A DNA stretch of 64,000 nucleotides from Macrobrachium rosenbergii. Lineage: Eukaryota; Arthropoda; Malacostraca; Decapoda; Palaemonidae. The stretch lies in the NCBI RefSeq assembly GCF_040412425.1, contig NC_089784.1, forward strand, positions 39,450,570 through 39,514,569, in the 5' to 3' direction. The notes below the pieces were generated by a model that saw only the letters and a list, made by a program, of their open reading frames with translations, made no database searches and had not been told where the DNA came from. The stretch's first letter is position 1; every line of letters starts with the position of its first letter. Position numbers and translations under genes: made by a program. Shown piece after piece: positions 1 through 19,945 of this stretch.

Positions 1-290
1 TGAATTGATATCGTCGGGACACGAACCCTTGACACGAAACCTATTCACTCCAGGACTCCAGTATGCTGATGCCACCCCACTGAGCTATCAAGGAACGTTT
101 GGAACACGCAGCTCTTATTATGAAAATTTTTATTTGATTTATATACAATCATGAGTACAAATGTCTGTACTATCAAATTTATGCTGCCTCAGGAATAGTC
201 TGATGAGTGGGGATTTAATAAGTGATAAGTGAATTGTATCGTTAGCCTATTCGGCAGTGACCACAGCTATCAAGAGAGGTATAAGTCTTT
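1..290 (-). repeat. tRNA-derived SINE fragments
   Basis: Two partial copies of one family. Bases 1-100 match the tRNA-like loop of the palindrome near 59,640-59,717, including ACACGAACC, which is the reverse complement of a B-box-like GGTTCGTGT, and the CTATTCA and TGAGC(T/C)ATC blocks. Bases 143-290 start with TACAATCATGAG and ACAAATGTC, the tail signature of the same family, and then repeat AAGTGATAAGTGAATT. Both are degenerate fragments. Assigned by comparison within this window only. Confidence 0.55.
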
Positions 291-439
291 GCCGGAGTAT
301 GCTGTACTGTTTGCCATGACAGTTCATTGGTACATTTGACAGTTAACACGCAGCCTGAGATTTGAAAATCATTCATCCAATAATTTGTGCTTCTCTGTAC
401 CACAAAACAATTTATTTAATTGAAAGTGGTATACCACCC

Positions 440-2030
<1,591 letters not shown>

Positions 2031-2039
2031 ATATATACG

Positions 2040-2847
2040 TGAGTATGTGTCTGCGTGCACTGTTCATCATCTAATTACTCATTTAGGAAAAGAAAACGAG
2101 AACTGCCCTATTTGGAATAAGTCTTTGAAATTAATCGGTATGGCTTTTATAAGGAAAGTTTCGACTTCATAATCATTCAAAAATATGTGTTACCTTTCGG
2201 AATTTTCATGCTAAGAAAAATATTTTCGTAATACGCACCATATTATGTGTAAGATTTTGTGTGAGTGCGTAGCATCTAACATTTTTGCAAACTGCTGTAT
2301 TTTACCTCTACGAATTTTAAGGATTTTCCCATTAAGTAAATATTTCCCAGTGTACTGCAGCTGATCATAAGATAAATATATACATTTTAGTGTCTAAATC
2401 ATGCTTGAGTCAATGAAATTTCAGGCAAGTTGAATATTCATTGATTTCTTAGAATACTTTCGTGTTTAGATTTATAAGAACAAGTGTGCAATTAAACTAA
2501 ATGGGAGAAGGAAAAAAGTGTGCAATTAAATGAAATGGAGGTACAAAAAAACATTCCAGTATGCTTCTTCTTATTTGTTTTGATATATTCATTTAGAAAA
2601 GCGTTCATATTTCATAGGTCCTGAACAATAAACCTGTTATTCTGGTGCATCATTGTATTTTCTTTTCCGTGAAGGACAGTAACATTAATGCTCAGGTGAG
2701 TCCACTTAATTGCACCCGAATAAAGGTGTAATGGGATATCAAAGAGAATAAGATCTTGAAAGCGAAAGTAAATCCTCATGGACTTCTACTCGAAGTTTTA
2801 TCAATGGGCGAAATAAAACAAGAAGGTCAAGCGTTTCTTCATCTCGC
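2040..2847. other. Upstream region of the first cuticle gene
   Basis: AT-rich spacer with no gene. It contains a short local repeat of GTGTGCAATTAAA at about 2,485 and 2,518. It ends at the TATA box of the downstream RR-1 gene and presumably holds its promoter. No other element was recognised. Confidence 0.5.
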
Positions 2848-2885
2848 TATATAAACCGATCGTTAGATGGAATTTGCTATCATAA
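2848..2885 (+). promoter_or_regulatory. TATA box and candidate initiator
   Basis: TATATAAA at 2,848-2,855 lies 53 bases before the ATG. An initiator-like TCATAA at 2,880-2,885 puts the start site about 34 bases from the TATA box and gives a 5' leader of about 26 bases. The three paralogues downstream have the same layout. Confidence 0.7.
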
Positions 2886-2907
2886 ATTCAACGCTGCAGC
2901 ATCCAGC

Positions 2908-6767
<3,860 letters not shown>

Positions 6768-6806
6768 CGATTCGTGGATTCTGCATAATAATGTATCTTA
6801 TTTATC

Positions 6807-6812
6807 ATTAAA
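6807..6812 (+). terminator. Polyadenylation signal ATTAAA
   Basis: ATTAAA 40 bases after the stop of the first cuticle gene. It is the nearest canonical variant downstream. Confidence 0.5.
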
Positions 6813-7677
6813 TAGTCTGTTAAAGCATACAAAGTATGGTTTTATTCCACTATGTTCCCTCCATAACAGTTTTTTTCAAGTATTGCTGTGATAAATCTCC
6901 TACCTGCTTATCAACTAGAGTGAAGATAGCATTATTATCATTTCATACCGTTTATCTATCGTCAATTAGAAAAGATTATTAGTTCAAAAGTACTTATAGT
7001 TATGCATGGACATAAGTAGTAAAATAAAAAAAACCCAATTTATAAGTCTACTTAACGGGATTTATGTTGGCAACGATGATAGATCATGAGGAAGTTAAAA
7101 TTTCTAAAACTACGCCAGTTCTTTCCTATGACCGCACTGTTATTGCACATTTGTTGGACATGTATACGAAAATTTCCACATGTATTATTGACAAATGCAT
7201 GCACAAACACACTCGTGTATGCACGTGTGCGTGTGCGGCTGTATACATGTCAGTATGAAACTGCTGTAGTTATACCAAAAGACTTGACTGCACAATATTG
7301 CAGCCTGTGTAATAGGAAACAGTGCTGCAGATTGCGGACATTGCAGAGGTTTGCTACGGGCCCCACAGACGATACGACCGCCTGATCAGGTCGTCTGAAC
7401 CGGATGTAAACCTCACTGTCTATGTTGCTGTCCTGCGATCATAAATGGACGGAATCCGTCGGACTCTCCGATCTGCTCACTTGCCATTGCCAGGCTCCTG
7501 GCTTCCGTTTTAGTTCAGGTGGTCTGAAGCCTCCATATCTCTGGCATAACCTCAGGACAACTTCAGTTTCACCTAAGACGCTGAAAGGGAAACATGACAG
7601 TTACGTCGGCAGATAAGGAGTTCTAGAAGGAGTTATTGAACGTTTTAGGCAAAATCCTTGTTTGTGGAGATTTAAGT

Positions 7678-7680
<3 letters not shown>
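6813..7680. other. Unassigned spacer
   Basis: No convincing gene. Frames of 64-99 codons at 7,064-7,616 show no motif or splice context. Confidence 0.5.

Positions 7681-7726
<46 letters not shown>
7681..7726. repeat. (AT)n microsatellite
   Basis: TA run of 46 bases. Confidence 0.95.
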
Positions 7727-7732
<6 letters not shown>

Positions 7733-7909
7733 TTTCTGTAAGAGGAGACCATAATAATAATTCCATGTAGGTCTGCGCTCCTGCTCAGGTAATTCATCCA
7801 GTCACCAGGTTAAAGTTTCAATTCATTGAGTAGACAATCGTGTGATATTTCATTTGTCTTACTCGGCTAGTGTCTACTCAAGGTTTTCCTTTCTCGCTTA
7901 CGTTTTCAG

Positions 7910-8054
7910 ATTCACCGGCAACATATGCCACAGCGACTGCTCCAAGAACCCAGTCTATAGAGCCATCACTGAGCAGAGAAGCACAATCTATAGCGTCATC
8001 ACTGAGCGGAGAGGCCAAGCCCACATTCCACCAGGTTTCGGCAAACTGAAGTGA
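7910..8054 (+). other. Candidate terminal exon, unknown protein
   Basis: A pyrimidine-rich acceptor (CTCGCTTACGTTTTCAG) precedes an open frame that ends at TGA and contains ICHSDCSKNPVYRAITEQ. A 33-base direct repeat from 7,954 and 7,987 encodes two 11-residue units, (V/I)Y-x-(A/V)ITE-x-R. No upstream exon or known domain was found, so it may be chance or a fragment. Confidence 0.2.
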
Positions 8055-10029
8055 ATCCGAACGTTTATGGGCAACGCGGTTACCGGAGTTACAATGGAAA
8101 CTGGCGTGTATTTCCCGTTCATATTAACATACATACGCATTTCAGTTGCATATTTTTCTTCAAAAATTTTTCTTTAAATGAGAGAAGTCATAAATTCAAG
8201 TGTAAAATTGTAAAAAAAGACACGACTGACTCAGTTAAAACTCATAAAATTCTTTTCTTGCACACATATGTTGTAATGTTGTCACTGTTTTCTTTTAAGA
8301 TGATCTCATTAATAACCTTCCTTATATTGTTTGTTTTAAGAAAGTGAGTAGATTCCTGTCATAGGAATAAAGTGGGTTAGGCCTACTGTGTATTCCATCG
8401 GGCGAGAAGGATCTCTTTAAAATCCCGGCTGGAGAATATGAGAGAACTCGCTATAATCAAAGCCAGGCTGTATTTTATGGAAACAATGTGTACTTAGAGG
8501 TATGAAATGTTGCGAAATGATTGAATTAAAATGAAAAGTTATGTATTATCAATACAATTATCCTATACAAGCCCAATGAAGTTAAGCATTCAAAATGCAG
8601 TCTCATGATTCTAGTTTTCCCAGTGATGCAAAAAGGAGCCGTTCATTTCTAACTGTTTTTGAAATACGTTGCTGCCTTTTATCAGATTAAGCAATTTATT
8701 GAGTGCAAACCCAGAATACCGTATAACCATCGTCCTTATTAGGGGAAACAGAATAATGCCAAATGTGTGTATATATATACTTATATATATATTGTAATAA
8801 CTGCATGCAGGCTATTCGTAATTTGAATTTATTCTTGACTTTAACGTAGTTTTTTGTTTTGTTTTGCTCAGTCACGAGAAACTGAATTAGGGTCTTTTTT
8901 CCCCCACCACGGTTTTTCTTTTTGTGTTTAAGTGGTACCTCGCCTATGAGTGTTGTTTTTTTTATCTTTTAATGTTTTGGTAGTTCGACGGCTCGCTTAT
9001 CCCGTTCTCGCAAGCATTGTGGGATTCTTTTGGGCGAGTGTGCAGGAGTGTGCTCGGCTATTTCATACTGGAAGGACAGCTTTTACTTTCGGTCTTTACG
9101 TTGGCAGTATCTTTGCGAGAGTTCGATCACGGCCTTGGAGGATTGTTTATAGGACGCCTGAGTGCTTTGCCGTGATCCTTCACCTGTAGAGGATAACCTC
9201 TTTTTGATCCTGTGCGTTGACTACACTCCTGTGCCTCCTGGGGTTCTCCAATGCTTTTCCTGCCTTACCTGCGATACCTGCAGGTGTGATTTTGGGGCTT
9301 TGCCCTCGCCACTGCTGCCGTGCTTGTCCTTCTGAGTCGTGACAAGGCTTTCTCTGTATGATACACTTGGTAAGGGCATATGAATCATTAATTTTTCTTT
9401 GGGGCAGTTTTCACCCTGCCAGTGTGTAGTGTTTCTTTGTGTCTTTTAGACAGCCTTATTAATAGCTGCGTTACATCAGTGTTCCTTGCCAGCATCGATT
9501 TGTATATATATTCCTTATGGCCTCATCAATTATCAGTGTAAATATTAGTTTTTGTTGGATATTGTATAAATTATAGGAATAGGTTTAAGGTTCTCTTCTG
9601 TCTTTTTTTCTCTCACTGTCGTATGATAGAGTTAAATCCGTACTTGTGTGTAAGGTCAATTCCTTCCTCTCCTTTGCTTCTTTCCCTTCGACTTCCTGAG
9701 CGAAAATTAGCTAGGTGAATGATGGTAGTATCTGTGTTTTGTTACTGAACGTGTTTCTACCTCCCTAAATATTTCAGCTTTTCGGGGACTGTCTAAAATT
9801 TATCAAGATATTGTTTGTAATAAATTTGTTTGCTTATTTTTTTTAGTATTTTGAGCCATCTTTGAGTATTCAATATTGTCCTCTTGTGCTAATGTGATCT
9901 GGCTCTTTGGAGAGTTCTAAAAAAAATAAAACAAAAATACCACTGTGGCCCTGGTCATTCAGGTGCGAAAGAACCTGATTTTGGATATCTAGACATCTAT
10001 ATTAATTATTGTGACGGTCGAAGGTGGTG

Positions 10030-10030
<1 letters not shown>
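8055..10030. other. Unassigned spacer, T-rich with one GC-rich block
   Basis: Mostly AT-rich. Bases about 8,950-9,360 are GC-richer and hold a 79-codon frame without recognisable motifs. They might be a retroelement fragment, but nothing identifies it. Confidence 0.4.
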
Positions 10031-10107
<77 letters not shown>

Positions 10108-10120
10108 GTATATATAATCG

Positions 10121-10190
<70 letters not shown>
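10031..10190. repeat. (TA)n and (GA)n microsatellites
   Basis: (TA)n at 10,031-10,104 and (GA)n at about 10,127-10,190, just outside the left edge of the 16-kb duplication. Confidence 0.97.
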
Positions 10191-10192
<2 letters not shown>

Positions 10193-10473
10193 CCAAGACT
10201 CATCTAAATTCATAAGAGTTACATTCCAGAATCCTTACAGAAACCGGAAATTTACTTTAATTGGAAAACCATTATTATAACTCCAATAAGCTCCCTTACA
10301 AGGCCTTTAAATCTTACGCATGGCACTATAAAAGCACAGTATTATGGTCATGTGTATTTTTAATTCTTTATAAGTATATGATATATAGATAAAAGGCAAA
10401 TAACGCTCGCATAGTGTAAATTTAGCTCAGCCTAGTCAGTGATGAATAGTAAGCAACAACCGATAATCATCGT

Positions 10474-10747
10474 TAAAAGTTAAGTATACCTTAGTTTAAC
10501 CAGACCACTGAGCTGATTAACAGCTCTCCTAGGGCTGGCCCGAAGGATTAGATTTACTTTACGTGTCTAAGAACCAGTTGGTTACCTAGCAATGAAACCT
10601 ACAGCTTATTGTGGAATCCGGACCACATTATAGCGAGAAATGAATTTCTATCACCAGAAATAAATTCCTCTAATTCTTCATTGGCCGGTCGGAGACTCGA
10701 ACGCTGGCCCAGCAGAGTGCTAGCCAAGGACGATACCAACCCGTCCA
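10474..10747 (-). mobile_element. tRNA-derived SINE, inverted member of a pair
   Basis: Flanked by an 11-base target duplication ATAATCATCGT (10,463-10,473 and 10,748-10,758). On the - strand it has a tRNA-like head with B-box-like GTTCGAGTCTCC and a tail ending AAGGTATACTTAACTTTTA. The paralogous sites near 25,970 and 42,470 read straight through ATAATCATCGTGGTG, so they are empty. Confidence 0.85.
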
Positions 10748-10778
10748 ATAATCATCGTGGTGTAACGAAGATGTCCTC

Positions 10779-11063
10779 TTAGTTCTTCATTGGACGAGTC
10801 GGTAGAGTTTTCGGCTAGCACTCTGCTAGACTCGAGTTTGAGTCTCCGGCCGGCCAATGAAGAATTAGGGGAATTTATTTCTGGTGATAGAAACTCATTT
10901 CTCGGTATAATGTGGTCGGATTCCACAATAAACTGTAGGTCCCGTTGCCAGGTAACCAATTGGTTCTTAGCCACGTAAAATAAGTCTAATCCTACGGGCC
11001 AGCCCCTAGGAGAGCTGTTAATTAGCTCAGTGATCTGGTTAAACTAAGGTATACTTAACTTTT
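10779..11063 (+). mobile_element. tRNA-derived SINE, direct member of a pair
   Basis: Same family as its neighbour, in opposite orientation and head to head, with B-box-like GAGTTTGAGTCTCC and tail AAGGTATACTTAACTTTT. It sits between GATGTCCTC and CCAAGCCTGCA, which are contiguous at 25,983 and 42,482. The target duplication is not clear. Confidence 0.8.
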
Positions 11064-11858
11064 CCAAGCCTGCAAGTGTAAGTGTCAGTTTTTGACGCGC
11101 GCATCACATTTCTCTAGCAATAAACTTACTGTTGTTGGTAAATGCCTCTTCTTTACCTGCTGTGCTACACTATATAAATATGCTGTTGATACATCTAGAC
11201 CAAATATTTGGGATGAGACAACATAATGTAAAGTTGTCTGAAAGCATGGAAAGAGAGAGAGCTTGTTTATTGTATTTTTGACTATTTTCTTGTAACATCC
11301 CATTTCCTTAAATCTAAAAATAGCAGCGTTTGTACATACTATACCAAAGAAAATAATATAAAAGCATAGATAAGAACAATATGGCCAGCAGAAACTTCAG
11401 CATTTCTAGTTATAAATTCATTTCCATTACTAACGTTCGGGATTATAAATTGCGTCATCAGGGCTAAAAGCAGAGAAAATGAAAATCTATACATCAGGAG
11501 TAAAGCTAAAGTGGATGGTAATCGTAAATCATTCTTTTAAAGATAATGACCACATCAGTGACCTTAAAATTTAACGTGAAAGCATAGTGGCAAGTAATTA
11601 AAATTTAAGTTAAAATTTAAAACAAAATTTTATTATCGAGAGAAGTAATATTAACTTTTAGTAAAAAAAAACAATAAATATTAATTGGTATCATGGAAAA
11701 CCCACAAATGCACTTCTGAGAAAATTAAACTATTCACAAAGGCAGAAGAAACATAAAGTATTTACCATCAATCCTAACATGAACAAAATTGTGAAATACA
11801 AAAATATCGAGACGAGAACTCACTGTGACAGAAGCTTATATGTAAACGACCGAATAAA

Positions 11859-13608
11859 TTATTTTTTGACACCTGGGAACGCAAACGCAGAGAGACAAGA
11901 AGTGTAGAAAAGAAACGATGGTCTATTAGGCAATGAAATGTTTAATGGTACTGCAGCTGAATTGTTGCTGAGAGGTGAAGATGAATGTTTCATGATGAGG
12001 CACTCGAGAATGAGTAATGACCGTTCCTCAATCGCCTGAGATAGGACTTCGAAATCCCTGTCCAGAATATTGCCTTTACATTTTACTGCCTAGAATTTTT
12101 TTTTTAGATTAAACTGATCGTGTCCGGTGAATGACACCCAGGTAACAATCGGTGCGAACCTTCAACAGCCGACTGGAATTACCCACATAGGTTCCAAAAT
12201 TACATTTGAAACAAGTGAATAAATACTGTTAAAGAACACATCAATTCCAGAAGGGTGTCATTAAACTTAGAAAGACTTCTGAATTTAAAGGGGTTCTTGA
12301 ATATAATATTAAATTTGTTGCATGGATACACACTGGGTTCCCATTTTACATGTATATATGTTGAGCAATATGGCAAAGGTGCATGTTTCTTTTTTAGGTA
12401 CACCAAAAGTTTTAGGCTAAAAACTCTTTCTAGATTTTTAAAAATAGATGTGGCGGATAACAATTTCTACTAAAATATTTTTGCAAAAATATTACTTTTT
12501 CATGAAATTTAACCCACATGCACGATAAATTATAATTCCTACATAATCAGCTGTACATGCATTAAGTTTAAAAACCAACGGACAAAAACTAAAAAAAAAT
12601 TATACCCAAACCAGTAAACATTTTTCCGAAAACACCAGTTACAAATTGATCATTACTCCTAGAAAATGCTATTTCTAAAAGTGGCATTATTAGATTCCAA
12701 GTCCATTGCAAAACTAATGTTTGAATGAAAGGAGCTTATGAAATTAAGGCATAAATACGCAAGTTCTTGTTTCTTGAAGAGTACAAACGTATCATCCACG
12801 CACTTAAAAAAAAAGCAGTTTTAAAAGGTGACGGACACTGATCAAGAAACAGTTTTTCTCAGTAGCACATGAAAATATTGGCAAAGGTGGTTCCGACCCA
12901 AAGGAGAAGCCATAGCCATTTAATCGGTTTGTTTATATATATTTTTTTTTAAATACAACAGTTATCCATCACTGCCAGTTCCAGGAATTTCTCAAAAGAA
13001 TTATAATTAAATGCCTTCAGAAAGACCATATTGAGTAGCTAATAAAGCATTAGTTGTTGTATCTATAGTTCAAATTAGAGGCACCTTTGTGAACAATAAA
13101 AATAAGTCATAATTAACCATAAAATTACTAGGGGGTTGCTGAAAAATCTTAGGGATAAACTGGGAGGAATTCAGTAATGTATATTCATTGTTTATTAAAC
13201 CAGAGAATAGGGGGACTAGGAATTAGGCTAAGTAAAAATTTGGCGAGCTATAGGCAACTAATACTGGAAGTAAAGGAACATTTTCTTTATGGATTTTGGG
13301 TAACCCATACAAGGAACTGAAGAAGAGCCAGTACCATAAAGAGAACGATATGTTTAATCACTCAAGATATTATCATCATTAAGTTGGTTGAGACTACGAT
13401 TAATCTTGTCTTCTGTTTTGAATGTTAAATCAAACTTTGGCGGTCCAGCCTCTATAAAGTTTGTGGTGTCGGAAAGGATATGGTTCATTTTGTTGATGTA
13501 TGCATCCCTATCCAATGGGACACCGCCCTTACCTTTATCTGGGGGACATGTAGTAATGCCTTCTCTCAAGAACAGCGGCTTGAGAATTTGAGTTATTTCT
13601 GTTTAATC
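11859..13608 (-). pseudogene. Penelope-like element remnant, copy 1
   Basis: Read on the - strand, with many stops and shifts. At about 13,360-13,590 an RT amino-terminal block has PPDKGKGGVPLDRDAYINKM and HILSD. At about 12,790-12,805 a CVDDTFVLF box corresponds to the RT catalytic YVDD, with Y replaced by C. At about 12,130-12,210 KCNFGTYVGNSSRLLKVRTD resembles a GIY-YIG endonuclease, followed by DRDFEVLSQA and ERSLLILE. RT followed by GIY-YIG is the Penelope architecture. The 5' part of the ORF is cut at 13,608 by the terminal-hairpin element. The same insertion is in all three units, so it predates the duplication. It is dead as a protein. Confidence 0.72.
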
Positions 13609-13957
13609 AAGTAAAAAATGCGCCGAAGTTTCTTCGGCGCAATCGAGTTTTCTGTCCCGTGGTGGCCTCAGCCACGGCCCATAAAACTCTTAGCCTTGGC
13701 CCATGAAACCCAACCACGGTCCAGTGGTGGCGTATGTTGTTGGTATCTATAGCGCTGTCAGAAGTAAGATTATGGCTAATTTTAACCTTAAATAAAAAAA
13801 AAGCCTACTGAGGCTGCAATTTGGTATGTTTGATGACTGGAGGTTGGATGATCAACATACCAATTTGCAGCCCCCTAGCCTCAGTAGTTTTTAAGATGCG
13901 AGGGCGGATGGACAGACAAAGCCCACACAATAGTTTTATTTTACAGAAAAGTAAAAA
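13609..13957 (-). mobile_element. Terminal-hairpin interspersed element, copy 1
   Basis: Same family as 5,835-6,237 in reverse orientation. It starts at the TGCGCCGAAG-TTT-CTTCGGCGCA hairpin and ends at TTACAGAAAAGTAAAAA. The internal inverted repeat around 13,806-13,900 is shorter than in the other copies because TAGAGGG is lost from one arm. Confidence 0.7.
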
Positions 13958-17010
<3,053 letters not shown>

Positions 17011-17029
17011 TATAAAATAGTTCATGTAA

Positions 17030-18760
17030 CAATGCAAAGGTCTGCTGAAAAGAACAAGAACAAGTGCTTAAAATGATGAAAGTATCTGCTGTGAAGGGAA
17101 GCATTGCGTAGAATAATAAAAACAAAGCTAAGGAGGAAAGAAATGGTATCATACCGACCCAATATCCGCTGAAGAGAAGGCCAATACGGCATACAATGAT
17201 AGAAAGTTTTGCTAAAAGGAGAACAAAATGTAAAATAACACGAATCAGTGTTTGAGGAAAAACAATTTATATAAAAGAACAACTTTATCAACTAATGTAA
17301 ACATCTGAACGGGACGACTGATATAGAAGATAACACTACCTCTGTTTAATTGAGAACGGCTGTATACGACATCTCAGCTGAAGAGGAGAGTAATTTCACA
17401 AAATAATGTAAACCTCTGCTGAGGAGGAAAGAAACCTCATAAAATAACCTAAATCTCTGTAAAGGAGAACAGTCGGATATGGGAATAAATAACCTTTCCC
17501 AAAGGATAGCAGTTTTCTAAAAATTGTAAACTTTTATGTATTAATGAATTTAATGATAAAGCAAAGGTGATAACACAAATCTTTGCATACCTTAGAGAAA
17601 TTGCAGAAGGTAGTAGAAACATTCGTGGAAGTGTGAAGTACTGTGTAATATAAAACAAACTTCTGCTTAAAAGAGAAGAAATTGCATCAAATCTTAAACA
17701 CCTCAGCTGAATGGTGAAGCAGTTATTTAAAATTACACAAAACTGAGCTAAAAAGGAAAGTGCTGTATAGAATGATAGTATATCTCAGCGGAAGAGAAAG
17801 GCTATTGTGTTGAATAATGCAAAGGTCTGACCAACATAAAAGCCGAAGGAAACTGCACTAAATAGCGCGAACCTATGATGAAGGAAAAGACTGAATAAAA
17901 GAATACAAACCTCTGCTGAAGAGAAATCAACTGTATTGAATAATATCATAATCAGTGCATAAGAAAGTAATTTCCCAAAGTAAAGTGAGACTTTGCTCAA
18001 GACTTGATACATTGTATGAAATAATAAAAACCATATTCAGGGGAAAATAAAAACTTCTTCTGAAAAGAAATCAAATGAATGAAATAATATTCTGAATTAT
18101 TTCATACAAGAAGAGAGGAATGGTATAATACATACTAGCCTTAAAGCAATTAAGAGGAGAGCAGTTGCATAAAATGGTAAAAACTTCTGGCGAAGAGAGG
18201 AACAGTCTTATAAAATAATACACACTACAGCGGAAATGCAAGGCAATTGTATAAAATCATGAAAACCTCTGCTGAAAAGGAAAACAATTTTATAAAAAGA
18301 TACACTTCTGCCTTATACGAGTGTTGTATATTATACAAATATATCAAATGAAAAAAGAACATTTGTACAAAATAATACAAACATATGCTGAAGAGGAAAT
18401 CACTTGCCTAAAATGATACAAATTTCAGCTGAACAGTAAGCGATTGCATACGATGATACAATCCCTGCTGAAGAGGGTAAAAAATCAATCATATTTGATA
18501 ATAAGAAAACTGTTATATTAGTCATACAAACATCAGCTTAAGAGAGAAATTATATGAAATAGTACAAACTTTTGCTGAAGAGAAAGTCGAAAATTATTTG
18601 TAAAAATAATACAAATCTCTGGAGAGCAGCAACCTGATTTAGTAAAGTGATACTGCTTAAAGAAGTACTAACATTTCCTGAAGAGAAAAGCAGTTGTATC
18701 AAAGAAAATAAAATTCAGCTGAAAAGGAGAGTAATTGTCTTGGGAACCAATTTTTAGTAA
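17030..18760. repeat. Degenerate minisatellite of about 50 bp, unit 1
   Basis: A block close to AAAATAATACAAACCTCTGC followed by TGAAGAGGAAA recurs roughly every 45-55 bases, for example at about 17,405, 17,905, 18,265, 18,380, 18,470 and 18,560, with strong divergence between repeats. Reverse-strand frames with repeated SAEVCILLF-type residues are by-products of it. Confidence 0.65.
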
Positions 18761-19019
18761 ATCTGGAAGCAAATTCAACTGAAGTGACGACCTGTGTACT
18801 TGATTGTCCTAAATGAAAAAACAAAAATAAAAGAAATACAGTAAAAAAGGATTACAACTACGTGACAAATTTCCATTAACTACAGTAAGTGGTTGATAAC
18901 CAAAATGTATCCAAAAATATTGGAAATTATAGAACTGAAAATATGAAAAAGTGCAGACGCTTCTTTTACTACCTTATTTTCATAAATCGTTAGAAATCTA
19001 CTTAGGCTTTGGCTACTGT

Positions 19020-19100
19020 TTCAGAAATGATAATGATCACTATCTAATATGAAAGGACATTGTCTAAGGTTTCAGAAATGATAATGATCACCAACATAAA
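19020..19100. repeat. 51-bp direct repeat, about 1.6 copies
   Basis: TTCAGAAATGATAATGATCAC starts at 19,020 and again at 19,071, period 51. Unit 3 has one more copy. Confidence 0.8.
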
Positions 19101-19889
19101 AGCAATTTAATTATAATTTTTAACCGAGAGAAAAATGCTCTCCTTTTTTATATTTAGCATTTAGCAAATATTCTGTAACATGCACTACTTTAAGGGGATG
19201 ATGCTGCTTTCGACCATGATGCTGATGATCATGATAGGCGGAGGAGTTGGGTGAGAGAAAACGAGAATAATTATCATTATTGTCAGGGTAACAGAGAAGG
19301 CGAAGGACTGGAAAGACTATGTAATAGTCAGAGGAAGAAAAATGATTTTGAACATTCGACGAGATAAAGTAGAGAAAAATAGACGAAGCGTAAATTCACA
19401 TGATAAACCACGAAGAATTTTACGAATTCTTTTAACTTCGCAAAGACTTCATGATTAAGTCAGTTAGAAATTTATATTGACAAGTAGTATCACAATACAT
19501 ATGAAATATAATCAGATTCAAATGGAAAAACGATATACCTGAGGGAAAATTAAAATGCATATGGAAAGTTATGTTGATACAAATACTGTACAATCCTCAC
19601 AAGTATTAACGGCACGGATATTTAAAAAAGAAAAAAAAAAGACGAAATGAGGTCAACAGAGAAGAGAGAGTCCGTCATGCGAAGCAATGACCGAATTCCG
19701 TTAAAACAGAATGGCCGAACAGACATTGAGATGCAAAGATGCCACCGAATGAAGGTCACTTGGATCTGTGCTTAAAAGGCGCAAAGCGACGCCAACTCAG
19801 GTCATGAATAAGGATGTCGATCCTGGGATACCTCTGAGCAGGGAGGAAAATGCTTATCACCAATACGAAGTGATGTCCGGAGTCGACTG

Positions 19890-19926
19890 TATAAAAACAC
19901 CTTCACTCACACTTTCCATATCATTC
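19890..19926 (+). promoter_or_regulatory. TATA box and arthropod initiator, copy 1
   Basis: TATAAAA at 19,890 and TCATTC, an arthropod-type initiator, at 19,921-19,926. The start A lies about 33 bases from the TATA box. The leader to the ATG at 19,946 is about 23 bases. Confidence 0.8.
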
Positions 19927-19945
19927 TCCTGTCGCCACTAGCAAG

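Noticed and set aside
8950..9189. 79-codon frame in a GC-richer block
   Set aside because: No motif, no splice context and no paralogue in the window.
10002..10213. Ser-Leu and Arg-Glu repeat frames
   Set aside because: Translations of the (GA)n tract.
17785..18012. Hydrophobic reverse-strand frames with repeated SAEVCILLF-like segments, also in units 2 and 3
   Set aside because: The period follows the degenerate DNA minisatellite, and the frames break at each unit.
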